In this document: piece by piece, positions 16,885-26,358 of the stretch
Layout: every line of letters starts with the position of its first letter
Position numbering within the stretch: position 1 is the first letter of the stretch
Assembly (NCBI RefSeq): GCF_003931565.1
Contig: NZ_RRYI01000003.1
Location: 124,001 to 188,000, forward strand
Source: Caulobacter sp. 602-1
Lineage (GTDB): Bacteria; Pseudomonadota; Alphaproteobacteria; Caulobacterales; Caulobacteraceae
Direction of reading: 5' to 3'
Length of the DNA: 64,000 bases
Program-made: the position numbers and the translations under genes
The notes under the pieces: model-generated
Told to the model about the DNA's origin: nothing
Database searches by the model: none
What the model saw: only the letters and a program-made list of their open reading frames with translations

Positions 16885-19215
16885 ATGCGCCGTTCGCTGC
16901 TGACCGCCTGCTCGCTTGCGATTCTAGCCTTGGCTCACGCCGCTTCGGCCGAGGAGACGCCGCCTGGGGTCGTGTCCGCCGCCGACCAGGCGACCGCCGT
17001 CGAAGCCATCGTGGTGACCGGCGAGAAGACCTCCCGCTCGATCCAGGACACCGTCAGCAGCGTCGCCGTGGCGACCGCCGCCCGCATCGAACGCGAGAAC
17101 CTGCGAACCTTCTACGACGTGGTCGCCCGCACGGCGAACATGAGCGAGACCTATGGCAAGACCGGCTTCACCATCCGCGGCGTCAGCAACATGAACGTCT
17201 CGGGCGGGGGCACGGGCGGTCTCGCGACCGTCTATGTCGACGGCGCGGCCCTGCCGCTGGAGGCCACGTTCGGCGGCCCGCTGGAGCTGTGGGACATCGG
17301 CCAGGTCGAGGTGCTGCGCGGGCCGCAGTCGACCCTGCAGGGACGCAACTCCCTGGCCGGCGCGGTGATCATCACCTCGGCCAACCCGACCTATACGCCC
17401 AGCTTCCGCGCCAGCGTCGGCCTGGCCAGCGGCGACGAGCGCACGGCGGGCGTCGCCGCCGGCGGTCCGATCGTCGCTGACCAACTGGCCTTCCGCGTCG
17501 CCGTGCAGAAGAAGGAGAGCGACGGCTTCGTCTACAATCCGACGCTGAAGCAGGATATCGAGGCGGTCGACAATCTCTATGTCCGCGGCAAGCTGCTCTT
17601 CACCCCGACCGCCCTACCCGACTTGAAGGTGCTGGCGACCTACGCCCACAACAAGCGCGAGTCCGGCTACCAGTTCACCTATTCACGCACCGACCGTCCC
17701 GACTACTACGATCACCGCGTCGACCTGTCGGACACCCCCTCGCGCACCAACTCCAAGGTCGACATCTTCACGGTGGACGGCAGCTACAAGCTGTCCGACG
17801 CCCTGACGCTGAACGCCATCGTCTCGTGGAACAAGGTCAAGACCGACGCCACGATCGATTTCGACTTCACCCCGGTCGCCAGCTCGTACGGCACGCGCGA
17901 CCAGGCCACCGAGACCACCTCGGGCGAGCTTCGCCTGAACTACGAGGGCGAGCGGCTGAAGGGCCTGATCGGCCTCTACCACGCCCAGCGCGACGCCAAG
18001 GACCTGTCGATCAGCCGCACCAACGTGCCGTTCCCGCGCGCCACCCTGGTCAACGTCCTGACCTCCACCCTGCTGGCCGGCGTCCCCTCGCCCACGCCCG
18101 CCCAGCAGGCGGCCGCCGCGGCCCAAGCCAACGGCTTCGCCAATCTCTACATCGCCGCCCTGCCGGTGATCCCTGTCGACTATTCCGGCGACCAGCCCTC
18201 GACCATCGAGACCAGCGCCGTCTTCGCCGACGCCAGCTACGCCCTGACCGAGAGGCTCTCGCTGTTGGGCGGCTTCCGATACGACCACGAGGAAAACACC
18301 TCGAGCACCAGGCAGAGCGCGGTGTTCGCCGGAACCTATCCAACGCCGGCGTCCTTCGGCGCCTACGCGCCGTATGTGACCCAGGTGAACGCCTTCGTCG
18401 CCGGCATGATCGCCCAGGCGAACGCGTCGGCGCCGGAAAACACCCGCAAGTTCAACGCCTTCCTGCCGAAAATCGGCGCGAAGTACGAATGGACGCCGGA
18501 CATCAACACCAGCCTGACGGTCCAACGCGGCTACCGCTCGGGTGGCTCGACGGTGAACCAGGCGCGATCCAGCGTCGCGGCCTATGATCCGGAATACACC
18601 TGGAACTACGAAGCCTCGCTGCGCACGGCCTGGCTGGATGGAACCCTGACGGTCAACGCCAACGCCTTCTACACCGACTGGAAGGACCAGCAGGTCATCG
18701 TCAATCTGGGCCTCAACGCCTACGACTACGAGGTCAGGAACGCCGGCAAGTCGCACCTCTACGGCTTCGAGCTGGAGGTCGCCCAACAGCTGACCAGCCA
18801 GCTGTCGTGGTACGCCTCGCTGGGCCACACCAAGACCAAGTTCGACGACTTCACGATCACGGCGGGCGAGGACAACCGCAACCTGTCGGGCTCGGAATTC
18901 CCCTACGCCCCGCAATGGACCGTGGCGCTGGGCGGCGACTATCGCTGGGACAACGGCTGGATCGTTCACCTGGACGGCAGCTACAAGTCCAAGTCCTTCT
19001 CGTCCGCCGGCATCGACCAGGCCCAGGATTCGGTGATCAAGAGCCGCCTGCTGTTCAACGGTCGCTTCGGCTTCGAGCGCGAACACTGGGGCGCGTACGT
19101 CTACGGCAAGAACCTGCTGAACGCGACCTACAGCCAGTACACCCGCACCGACATCCCGATCGCCATGCTGGGCGAGCCGCGCGTGGTCGGCCTGACGCTG
19201 GAGACCCGCTGGTGA
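16885..19215 (+). CDS. TonB-dependent receptor of a Fur-controlled iron operon (776 aa)
   Basis: The protein has a signal peptide (LLTACSLAILALAHAASA), a TonB-box region VEAIVVTGEK near residue 40, a plug with GKTGFTIRGVSNMNVSGGG and EVLRGPQSTLQGRNSLAGAV, and a beta-barrel ending in LTLETRW. The plug and barrel layout is that of siderophore-type receptors. The upstream Fur box and downstream PepSY-family gene support iron-siderophore uptake. ATG at 16885 follows a GGGGGAT ribosome binding site. Its stop overlaps the start of the next gene (GTGA), so the three genes form one coupled operon. The siderophore cannot be named from sequence. Confidence 0.92.
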   Translation: MRRSLLTACSLAILALAHAASAEETPPGVVSAADQATAVEAIVVTGEKTSRSIQDTVSSVAVATAARIERENLRTFYDVVARTANMSETYGKTGFTIRGVSNMNVSGGGTGGLATVYVDGAALPLEATFGGPLELWDIGQVEVLRGPQSTLQGRNSLAGAVIITSANPTYTPSFRASVGLASGDERTAGVAAGGPIVADQLAFRVAVQKKESDGFVYNPTLKQDIEAVDNLYVRGKLLFTPTALPDLKVLATYAHNKRESGYQFTYSRTDRPDYYDHRVDLSDTPSRTNSKVDIFTVDGSYKLSDALTLNAIVSWNKVKTDATIDFDFTPVASSYGTRDQATETTSGELRLNYEGERLKGLIGLYHAQRDAKDLSISRTNVPFPRATLVNVLTSTLLAGVPSPTPAQQAAAAAQANGFANLYIAALPVIPVDYSGDQPSTIETSAVFADASYALTERLSLLGGFRYDHEENTSSTRQSAVFAGTYPTPASFGAYAPYVTQVNAFVAGMIAQANASAPENTRKFNAFLPKIGAKYEWTPDINTSLTVQRGYRSGGSTVNQARSSVAAYDPEYTWNYEASLRTAWLDGTLTVNANAFYTDWKDQQVIVNLGLNAYDYEVRNAGKSHLYGFELEVAQQLTSQLSWYASLGHTKTKFDDFTITAGEDNRNLSGSEFPYAPQWTVALGGDYRWDNGWIVHLDGSYKSKSFSSAGIDQAQDSVIKSRLLFNGRFGFEREHWGAYVYGKNLLNATYSQYTRTDIPIAMLGEPRVVGLTLETRW

Positions 19216-19775
19216 GCCCGCTCTGGAGCCTGGCCCTGGCCCCGCTGCCCCTGGCGGGAACCGTGCTGTTGAAGCGGGCCTGGGACGAGCCGCGCCCCGA
19301 GCGCCCGTGGCTGATCCTGGGCGGCTGGGGCCTGCTGGTCGTCGCTATCGCCGCCTCGGTCCCGTTGCTGGGTCCTGTGCGAGGTCCCTCGGCCATGCTG
19401 GCCGTCGCCTCCGTGGTCGCCCTGGCCTTCGTGGGGGCCGGCGTCGAGCAGCGCAACGCCAAGAAGAGGGCCGCGCGCGAGCTGGCGCCCGAGCCCTCCG
19501 ACCGACGCCGCGTCGTCTGGCGGGGCTGGCTGCGGGGCTTTCTGGCCGGTCCGCTGGCCGGGATCGCGGCGCTGGGCTGCGGCCTGGCCGTCGCCATCTG
19601 CGCGCCGGGTCAGGTTCAGAGCCGCATGGTCATTGGCGGCCTGATCGTGCCGTTCCTGTGGGCTGGCGGCATGGCCTGGACTCTGTCCGACGACAAGATC
19701 CTCCGCGCCTTCGCCGTCCTGGCCGGCGTCTCGGTCGCGACCCTGGGCGCGGCCTTTCTGAAGGGGGCGCTGTGA
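19212..19775 (+). CDS. Small membrane protein of the iron operon, unknown function
   Basis: The 187-residue protein starts with GTG inside the receptor stop (GTGA overlap) and ends inside the start of the PepSY gene (TGATG). It has five or six predicted membrane segments: roughly residues 3-20, 29-50, 58-77, 108-130, 138-157 and 162-184, with a basic, hydrophilic stretch (about 80-105) between the third and fourth. I recognise no enzymatic motif. Small membrane proteins of this kind occur between siderophore receptors and PepSY-TM proteins in other Gram-negative iron operons, so a role in the same iron-release step is inferred from context only. Confidence 0.8.
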   Translation: MSPLWSLALAPLPLAGTVLLKRAWDEPRPERPWLILGGWGLLVVAIAASVPLLGPVRGPSAMLAVASVVALAFVGAGVEQRNAKKRAARELAPEPSDRRRVVWRGWLRGFLAGPLAGIAALGCGLAVAICAPGQVQSRMVIGGLIVPFLWAGGMAWTLSDDKILRAFAVLAGVSVATLGAAFLKGAL

Positions 19776-21277
19776 TGGACGGCTCGACCGCCCCCGGCAA
19801 GCTGGCCCGCAAGGCCGGCAAGCCGATCTGGCCGAAGATCCCCGCCGAGTTTGTCCGCGCCATGCTGGCCGGCCACTCGGCCCTGGGCCTGGCCTTCGCG
19901 GCCCTGATCTACCTGGTCTGCTTCTCGGGCTCGATCGCCGTCTTCACCTACGAGTTCAACCGTTGGGAACAGCCGGCCGGCCCGGTGCTGCATGACGCCA
20001 CGCCCCAGGCCGTCGACGCGGCCTTCCGCGCGGCCCTGGCCAAGAACCCCAAGGCCCACGACCTCTTCATCCGCCTGCCCGAACCGGCGTCGCCGCGCCT
20101 GTCGGCGCACGGCGACGACGCCCAGGGCGGCGAGCACACCTGGATCGCCGACGCCACGGGCAAGCTGGTCGCCGAGCAGAAGTTGCCCTGGAGCGAGTTC
20201 CAGGCCGAGCTGCACACCGTCCTGCACCTGCCCCGCGCCTGGGGCGGGTTCGTGGTCGGCCTGACGGGCGTGGCGCTCCTCTCCTCGCTGGTTTCGGGCG
20301 TGCTATCGCACCCGCGCGTGTTCAAGGACGCCTTCGCCTTCCGCTGGGGCGGCTCCAAACGCCTGCAGGAGGCCGATCTGCACAACCGCATCTCGGTCTG
20401 GGGCCTGCCGTTCCACCTGGTGGTCTCGCTGACCGGCGCCTTCCTGGGCCTGACCGTGATCATCGTCGGCGTCCTGGCCGTGGCCACCTTCAAGGGCGAC
20501 ACCAGCAAGGCCTACGCCCTGTTCCGGGGCCCCGCCGTGGCCGACGATCCACGGCCGGCCGCCAAGCTGATCGACATCGCCGGCGCGCTGGAGGCTCTGA
20601 AGGCCCATTATCCGAACGCCCGCGCCAGCTACATCTATGTCGAGCACCCCGGCGAGACCGGCCAGCACGCCAGCGTCAATCTGGTCACCGAAGGACGTCT
20701 GTCGCGTGGCGAGACGGTGATCGTCGACGGCGCAGGCAAGCGCCTCGGCGAAGTCGGCTACGAGAGCGGCTCGGTCGGCATCCGCGTGTTGGGGGCGATG
20801 ACTCCGCTGCACTTCGGCTGGTTCGGCGGCTGGCCCGTCAAGGTCGCATACTTCCTGCTGGGCCTGGGCCTGACCGCCGTCACCTCCAGCGGTGTCGCTA
20901 TCTGGCTGGCCCGCCGGCGCGACAAGGGCCGTCCGGCTCCGCGCTGGGAGCGGGTGTGGATCGCCTTCGTCTGGAGCCAGCCCGTGGCCTACGCCGCCTC
21001 GGCCCTGCTCGCCTTGCTCGCGCCCATGCCGCCCGTCGCCGTGTGGGGCCTGGCCACGCTCGCCAGCATGGGCGCGGCCATCGCCTGGACGCCACCGGTC
21101 ATTTCGGCGCGGCTGCGGCTGCTGTCGGCGGCGCTGCTTGCGGGGGTGTCGCTGGCGCACATCGGCCTGCACGCCGGACGGTTCGCCGATCCGGTCGCCT
21201 GGGCCGTGAACCTGGGCTTCCTGACCGCCGCCGCGCTGCTGGCGCTGAGCGTGCGATTGTCGCGTACTGCGGACTAG
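19775..21277 (+). CDS. PepSY-TM domain protein (putative ferric-siderophore reductase)
   Basis: The 500-residue membrane protein shows the PepSY_TM pattern. An N-terminal helix LGLAFAALIYLVCFSGSIAVF follows AGHSA; then come HTVLHLPRAWGGFVVGLTGVAL, a DLHNRISVWGLPFHLVVSLTG helix pair and the PLHFGWFGGWPVKVAYFLLG helix, each with histidines suited to haem binding. About three additional C-terminal helices follow residue 395. Proteins of this family beside siderophore receptors (for example FsrB or FoxB types) reduce ferric siderophores at the inner membrane. ATG at 19775 overlaps the previous stop. Confidence 0.88.
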   Translation: MDGSTAPGKLARKAGKPIWPKIPAEFVRAMLAGHSALGLAFAALIYLVCFSGSIAVFTYEFNRWEQPAGPVLHDATPQAVDAAFRAALAKNPKAHDLFIRLPEPASPRLSAHGDDAQGGEHTWIADATGKLVAEQKLPWSEFQAELHTVLHLPRAWGGFVVGLTGVALLSSLVSGVLSHPRVFKDAFAFRWGGSKRLQEADLHNRISVWGLPFHLVVSLTGAFLGLTVIIVGVLAVATFKGDTSKAYALFRGPAVADDPRPAAKLIDIAGALEALKAHYPNARASYIYVEHPGETGQHASVNLVTEGRLSRGETVIVDGAGKRLGEVGYESGSVGIRVLGAMTPLHFGWFGGWPVKVAYFLLGLGLTAVTSSGVAIWLARRRDKGRPAPRWERVWIAFVWSQPVAYAASALLALLAPMPPVAVWGLATLASMGAAIAWTPPVISARLRLLSAALLAGVSLAHIGLHAGRFADPVAWAVNLGFLTAAALLALSVRLSRTAD

Positions 21278-21368
21278 GCGGACCGGGCAGCGCCAGGAGC
21301 AGCCGTTAGCTTGCGTCCATAGACGCGAAGACAGCTCGCGGCCCCAGGTCTTATCGCAGCGCCATGGT

Positions 21369-23090
21369 TCAGCGCTTGAGATTGACCTTGGCCAGGTCGA
21401 TCAACTCGGCGGCGCGGCCATCCAGAACAGCCTTCAGGGCGAAAACGCCGAACTTGTGGGCCTCGTCCAGCGTGATCTTCGGCGGCATGACCAGTTCCTG
21501 GCGGGCGGTGACCACGTCGACCAGGGCCGGCCCGTCATGGGCGAAGGCCTCAGCGATCCCCGCCTCGAGATCTTGCGCGCGCTCTATCCGTACGCCCTTG
21601 ACGCCCATGGCTTGCGCCATGGCCGCGAAGTTGGGGTTTTGCAGATCGACGGCGGTGTCTAGAAAGCCGCCGGCCTTCATCTCCATCTCGACGAAGCCGA
21701 GCGTGCCATTGTTGAGCACGACGACCTTCACCGGCAAGCCGAGCTGCGAGAGGCTTATGAAGTCGCCCATCATCATCGAGAACCCGCCGTCGCCCGACAG
21801 CGACACGACCTGGCGTCCCGGGAAAGCCGACTGCGCGCCGATCGCCTGCAGCAAGGCGTTGGCCATTGAACCGTGGTTGAATGAGCCCAGGAGCCGGCGC
21901 TGACCGTCCAGCCGCAGATAGCGCGCCGCCCAGACCGTAGGCGTGCCGACATCACAGGTGAAGACCGCGTCCTTGGCCGCCAGTTCGCTGACGATGCGAG
22001 TCACCTGCTGGGGGTGAACCTGGCTGGGCTTGTGCGGAATCTGCGCTAGGGCGTCCAGGCCCTCTCGGGCCTTGGCGTAGTGCGCCAGCGCCGCGTCGAG
22101 GAAGCTTCGGTCAGCCTTCGGCTCCAGGCGCGGCAGCAGCGCGCGCAGGGTCTCACCCACGTCGCCCAGCAGGCCCAGGTCGAGGCGGCTGCGATTGCCC
22201 AGGGCCTCGGGGCTGATGTCGATTTGCACGACCTTCGCCTTGTTTGGATAGAACTGGCGATAAGGAAAGCCCGACCCCAAGATCACCAGGGTGTCGCAGT
22301 CCTTCATCGCGGCGTAGCCGGACGAGAAGCCGATGAAGCCGGTCATACCGACGTCGAAGGGATTGTCGTGCTCGATCGACTCCTTGCCCCGCATGGCGTG
22401 GACAATCGGCGCCTTCAGCGCGTCGGCCAGGGCCAGCACCTCGGGCCGCGCGCCGGCGCAGCCGATACCGCACAGCAGGGTCACGCGCTGGGCGCCGTTC
22501 AGCAGGTCGGCGAAGGCTTCGACCTGATCCGCCGGCGGGATCACGCGAGGCGGGGCCGGGGCGATCCAGGTCGGCGGCTTGGCGTCCAGCTTCTCCAGGG
22601 CCACGTCGCCGGAGATCACCACGACCGCCACGCCGCGCCGGGCGATGGCCACGCGCATGGCCCGCTCTAGCACTTGGGGCAGCATGCTCGGATGCGAGAC
22701 CAGCTCCACATAGTGGCTGCAGTCCTTGAACAGGCTTTCGGGGTGCGTAGCCTGGAAGTAGTCGATGCCGATCTCGCTGCTGGGGATGTGGGCGGCGATC
22801 GCCAGCACCGGCGCGCCGCTGCGCTGGGCGTCGAACAGGCCATTGATCAGGTGCAGGTTCCCCGGCCCGCAACTGCCGGCGCACACCGCCAGATCGCCAG
22901 TCAGCTGAGCCTCGGCTCCAGCGGCGAACGCGGCGGCCTCCTCGTGGCGCATATGGACCCATTGGATCTTGTCCCGAGCCCGCAGGGCCTCGGTGAAGCC
23001 GTTGAGCGAGTCGCCCGCAACCCCATAGACGCGATCGACGCCGGCGGCTTCGAGGGTTTCAGCGATGAAGTGGGCGGCGGTCGAGGTCAT
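21369..23090 (-). CDS. poxB: Thiamine-diphosphate-dependent pyruvate oxidase/dehydrogenase (PoxB-like)
   Basis: The 573-residue protein has the three-domain layout of PoxB-type enzymes. The N-terminal PYR domain includes the catalytic glutamate in MRHEEAAAFAAGAEA near residue 50 and AGSCGPGNLHLINGL near 73. The central FAD-binding-like domain covers about 190-330. The C-terminal PP domain has the TPP motif SGDGGFSMMMGDF closing with VVVLNNGTLG near 420-450. Such enzymes decarboxylate pyruvate to acetate with electrons passed to quinone, or act on related 2-oxo acids. The C-terminus is slightly extended (DEAHKFGVFALKAVLDG), as in PoxB where it mediates membrane binding. It is a single-gene unit, divergent from the alpha/beta hydrolase gene. 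Confidence 0.85.
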   Translation of the reverse strand: MTSTAAHFIAETLEAAGVDRVYGVAGDSLNGFTEALRARDKIQWVHMRHEEAAAFAAGAEAQLTGDLAVCAGSCGPGNLHLINGLFDAQRSGAPVLAIAAHIPSSEIGIDYFQATHPESLFKDCSHYVELVSHPSMLPQVLERAMRVAIARRGVAVVVISGDVALEKLDAKPPTWIAPAPPRVIPPADQVEAFADLLNGAQRVTLLCGIGCAGARPEVLALADALKAPIVHAMRGKESIEHDNPFDVGMTGFIGFSSGYAAMKDCDTLVILGSGFPYRQFYPNKAKVVQIDISPEALGNRSRLDLGLLGDVGETLRALLPRLEPKADRSFLDAALAHYAKAREGLDALAQIPHKPSQVHPQQVTRIVSELAAKDAVFTCDVGTPTVWAARYLRLDGQRRLLGSFNHGSMANALLQAIGAQSAFPGRQVVSLSGDGGFSMMMGDFISLSQLGLPVKVVVLNNGTLGFVEMEMKAGGFLDTAVDLQNPNFAAMAQAMGVKGVRIERAQDLEAGIAEAFAHDGPALVDVVTARQELVMPPKITLDEAHKFGVFALKAVLDGRAAELIDLAKVNLKR

Positions 23091-23483
23091 CGAATAAGCG
23101 CTCCTTTTGCGACGTCGCCCGCGGCCTCGTCGCTGTGAACCGCCACATTATTTGCACAGAAGGTGTCTTCGTCTTGTTCGCTGTTGTGGTGGCAAGTCCG
23201 AAGATCTGTGTCACCGGCCGGGCCGCGCCAAGTGTGGACGTCGGCAACCTTCCAGAAACGCGACGTTCAATGGAGGCGCCTCGTGCTCGGACCGCGCTAA
23301 GGCCGGTGAGCCGTTGCCCCATGTCGATTTGCTGGGACACCCCAGCGCGTCGTCGACCTAGGCCCCAAAGCAGACCCGCCTTCGGCAATGGGGCGGTGCA
23401 AGATCGTTCAATAGCTTGGTTCCGCGGCCTCCTACCCCTCACACCACGTCGCATCCGCGACTTGAATGAACGGGAGAATGTCT
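23091..23483. promoter_or_regulatory. Divergent intergenic region between poxB-like and hydrolase genes
   Basis: No credible gene is seen in these 393 bases. An AT-rich patch (acattatttgcac) near 23145-23157 could supply a -10 element for the leftward gene. The rightward gene has a GGGAG ribosome binding site at about 23472, seven bases before the ATG at 23484. I see no convincing operator. Confidence 0.35.
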
Positions 23484-24269
23484 ATGGTTGGGGCACTCAG
23501 GACGGTTGTTGGTGTCGCCGCGCTCGCGCTTGCATCCACCGCCGGAGCCGCGCCGAAGGCGCCGCATATCGATAAGACCGTGGTGCTTGTTCACGGCGGC
23601 TTCGTTGATGGTTCGGGATGGGAGGGCGTTCACCGCATTCTTGTGCAGGACGGCTACAATGTCGTGGTCGTTCAAAACCCGACGACGTCACTGGCTGACG
23701 ACGTCGCCGTCACCACGCGAGCGATCGCCTCGGCGTCGGGCGACGTTGTGCTGGTTGGGCACTCCTACGGCGGTGTCGTCATTTCAGAAGCCGGCCTAGA
23801 TCCCAAGGTCAAGGCGCTCGTCTACATCGCCGCCTTCGCGCCCGATAAAGGGGAGTCTGTGTCGTCGCTGATCGCCAATCCGCCGCCGGGCGCCGCTGTT
23901 CCGCCGATCCTCCCTCCGGTGGACGGCTACCTGTTCCTGGACAAAGCGAAGTTCGCCAACGCGTTCGCCGCGGACGTCGCGCCGCAAACAGCGCGCTTCA
24001 TGGCGGATTCGCAGGTCCCCTGGGGCGTCGCCGCGCTTGAAGGCGCGGTTACCGCTCCGGCCTGGCGCCAGAAGCCAAGCTGGTACCTGGTGGCCACGGA
24101 CGACCGTATGATCCCGCCCGCCGCGCAGCGAGCCATGGCCGAACGCGCGGGGGCGACCAAGGAGGAGATCCCAGGCAGCCACGCCGTCTATGTGGCCAAC
24201 CCCAGCTCTGTCGCCGCTCTGATCGAGAAGGCCGCCCAGAGCGCGCCAGCCTCGACGCCAGCGCGATAA
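23484..24269 (+). CDS. Exported alpha/beta hydrolase
   Basis: The 261-residue product has a signal peptide (RTVVGVAALALASTAGAA) and an alpha/beta-hydrolase fold. The VLVHGGFVDGSGWEGV oxyanion-hole region is near residue 35, the nucleophile elbow is GHSYGG near 92, the candidate acid is in VATDDRMIPP near 212 and the candidate histidine is in GSHAVYVANP near 235. It resembles the EstC/salicylate-esterase-like group in which the HGG(F/W)xDGSxW motif is typical. An upstream ATG at 23466 is possible, but the ribosome binding site fits 23484. The following AraC gene, 65 bases downstream on the same strand, may regulate it. Confidence 0.85.
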   Translation: MVGALRTVVGVAALALASTAGAAPKAPHIDKTVVLVHGGFVDGSGWEGVHRILVQDGYNVVVVQNPTTSLADDVAVTTRAIASASGDVVLVGHSYGGVVISEAGLDPKVKALVYIAAFAPDKGESVSSLIANPPPGAAVPPILPPVDGYLFLDKAKFANAFAADVAPQTARFMADSQVPWGVAALEGAVTAPAWRQKPSWYLVATDDRMIPPAAQRAMAERAGATKEEIPGSHAVYVANPSSVAALIEKAAQSAPASTPAR

Positions 24270-24334
24270 CGCTTGGCGGCATCCGCTTGCAGGACGCAGC
24301 GCTAGCAAGCGGATATCCTCTCGTCGAGAGGACC

Positions 24335-25261
24335 ATGCCTGCCACCCTTGCCCGCTCCGCGCCCGGCACTGTGCCGATCGACTTCGCCGGCGGCGGAGCG
24401 CTGACTATGCGCACCCGGTCCCTGCGTAGATCAAAGCTGCAGGTCATCGAGGTTGACTATGCCGACCACGGCGGGGGCGCCAACGCCACCTTTCCGCGGC
24501 TCGACGACACCTATCTCGTGGGCGTGCGCTATCGCGCCGAAGAAAGCCGGACGTCGGTGCGCGAGGAGATGTTCGACTATGGGTCGCCAGCGGGGCACAC
24601 CCACTTTCTCTATGTTTCTGGTGTCGACTACGTCGAACTCAATACCCCCAGCCACACCCTGGAACTGATACTCCCCCGCGCCTTTATGCAGGAGGTCGCT
24701 GAGGACCTCGAGGTCTGCGGGCGGATCGAGCTTGGTAATGCAGCCTGCTTTATCCGCCCTGATCCCGTGGTCCCGAGAATGGCGAATCTTGTCCGACCCT
24801 ACCTCGACGATCCGGCCGCTCTAGATCCCCTCTCCGCGGACAGCTTCATGTGGTCGCTCGGAGTCTATGTTCTGCGTCGGTATGGCGACTTACGAGATCG
24901 GCGTACGGCTACAGGCGGCCTGACGACATCGCAGGAACGCTTGGCCAAAGAGTGGATCGAGGCGACCCTACCTGTGGGAACGACCTTGGCTGAACTGGCA
25001 GAGGCCTGCGGGCTTGGCGTCAGCCGCTTCGCGCGCGCCTTTCGTGCGTCTACGGGCGTGACGCCGTACGCTTGGGTCATTGCGAGACGGGTCGCCCGCG
25101 CACAGCAATTGCTCGAAGCTTCACTTCCCTTGGCGCACGTTGCTCTGGCGTGCGGCTTTGCAGACCAGAGTCACATGACCAGACTCTTCAAACGCTCCAC
25201 GGGAATGGCGCCGCGGACTTGGCAGTTGGCCAACCAGGTCCGGGTTTCCGATCTTGGGTGA
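24335..25261 (+). CDS. AraC family transcriptional regulator
   Basis: The 308-residue protein ends in a double helix-turn-helix (about residues 205-300) with LAEACGLGVSRFARAFRASTGVTPYAWV and LACGFADQSHMTRLFKRSTG halves, the standard AraC layout. The N-terminal roughly 190 residues show no recognisable ligand-binding signature. The ATG at 24335 follows GAGAGGA; an upstream TTG at 24287 is less likely. It may control the exported hydrolase gene just upstream or the divergent poxB-like gene. Confidence 0.88.
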   Translation: MPATLARSAPGTVPIDFAGGGALTMRTRSLRRSKLQVIEVDYADHGGGANATFPRLDDTYLVGVRYRAEESRTSVREEMFDYGSPAGHTHFLYVSGVDYVELNTPSHTLELILPRAFMQEVAEDLEVCGRIELGNAACFIRPDPVVPRMANLVRPYLDDPAALDPLSADSFMWSLGVYVLRRYGDLRDRRTATGGLTTSQERLAKEWIEATLPVGTTLAELAEACGLGVSRFARAFRASTGVTPYAWVIARRVARAQQLLEASLPLAHVALACGFADQSHMTRLFKRSTGMAPRTWQLANQVRVSDLG

Positions 25262-25446
25262 GTGCGGTCGTGCGCCATTTTCTGACATCGACATCCCTCC
25301 GAGAACACGACGCTCGCCAATCCTGCGCGTCATGCGAGGAGGCCGCCAACAAGGCCAGAGTAAAGCCCTACTGGCCCTCTGAAAGCGGACGCTCGGCAGG
25401 CTTCATTTCCAAAGCCCGCATACGGCGAGACACGCAGCAGCGTGCG

Positions 25447-26238
25447 CTATCCCGGCGCCTTCGGCGTCTCCCGCGGGCCGGCGGGCGCGTGCTGGGGCAA
25501 GCGCGGCAGGCCGCCGATCATGCCGTCCGGGCGCGCCTTGGCCAGCATGCGCTGATAGGCGGGACGAGCCTCGATCCTGGCCTTCCAGGCCGCCACGTTC
25601 GAAAACTGCGACTCCTCGACCAGGTTCAAGCCGGTCGCGGCGTTGAGCGGGAACATCATCATGATGTCGGCGCTGGAGAAGGCCGCGCCGCCGAACCAGG
25701 GATGCTGGCCCAGAAAGTTCTCGGCGAACTGCACCACGGCCTCGGAGTCAACCAGGCGCGAGCGCTGCTTGGGCGGTTGGGCGGTCCAGGCGCGATAGTC
25801 GGAGAACAGGCGCGCGGCCAGGCTCCCCTCGGCATAGTGCATCCACATCAGGTGGTCGGGATAGTCGCGGCTGTCCAGCGCCGGTTGCAGGCGCCCCGGA
25901 GCGTGTCGGTTAAGGATCAGCTCGATGATCGCGCCGGACTCGACCAGGACCTGGTCGCCGTACTTCACCGTCGGCGCCATTGGCACGACCGGGCTGAATT
26001 CGCGGATCAGGGCCATGGAGCCGGCCAGGTCGCCGCGCTTGAACTTGAGCTCATAGGGAAAGCCCAGCTCTTCCATCAGCCAGACAATCCGCTCGGAACG
26101 GCGCCCCTCCAGATGGTAGATCGTGATCGGCGGCAGAGGCGTGGCGGGCTTGGCTTTGGCCTTCGAGGCGGTCAGCGGCGCGGCGGCCAAGCCGGCCAGA
26201 GCGCCCAGCCAGGCGCGGCGTCCCATGGACTGTTTCAT
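25447..26238 (-). CDS. Glutathione S-transferase family protein with Tat-like leader
   Basis: The 263-residue protein combines an N-terminal leader with twin arginines (MGRRAWLGALAGLAAAPL) and a complete GST fold. The thioredoxin-like domain (about residues 37-115) includes ITIYHLEGRRSERIVWLMEEL, a VPMAPTV cis-proline region and VESGAII, the glutamate-serine pair that normally contacts glutathione. The helical C-terminal domain follows (about 125-240). GSTs are normally cytoplasmic, so export through Tat would be unusual. The C-terminal tail is proline-rich. It lies 120 bases downstream of the TonB receptor gene on the same strand, separated by two hairpins. Confidence 0.82.
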   Translation of the reverse strand: MKQSMGRRAWLGALAGLAAAPLTASKAKAKPATPLPPITIYHLEGRRSERIVWLMEELGFPYELKFKRGDLAGSMALIREFSPVVPMAPTVKYGDQVLVESGAIIELILNRHAPGRLQPALDSRDYPDHLMWMHYAEGSLAARLFSDYRAWTAQPPKQRSRLVDSEAVVQFAENFLGQHPWFGGAAFSSADIMMMFPLNAATGLNLVEESQFSNVAAWKARIEARPAYQRMLAKARPDGMIGGLPRLPQHAPAGPRETPKAPG

Positions 26239-26275
26239 AGGGCTCTCCCAGAGAGATAACGTGATTGAGGAAGGC

Positions 26276-26349
26276 GGGGCGAGACGTCTGCAGCCGCGGC
26301 GTCCGCGCCGGTCGTCTCGCCCCCTCGCGGCGCCGGCAAGAGCGCCGCG
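26276..26349 (-). terminator. Two strong hairpins between receptor and GST genes
   Basis: On the minus strand, just after the receptor stop (26359), a stem of CGCGGCGC/GCGCCGCG (26349-26342 and 26333-26326) is followed by a long stem with 11-base arms (26323-26313 and 26286-26276). Neither has a clear T-run. They probably weaken read-through into the downstream GST gene or protect the receptor message. Confidence 0.5.
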
Positions 26350-26358
26350 AAAAGGGTC

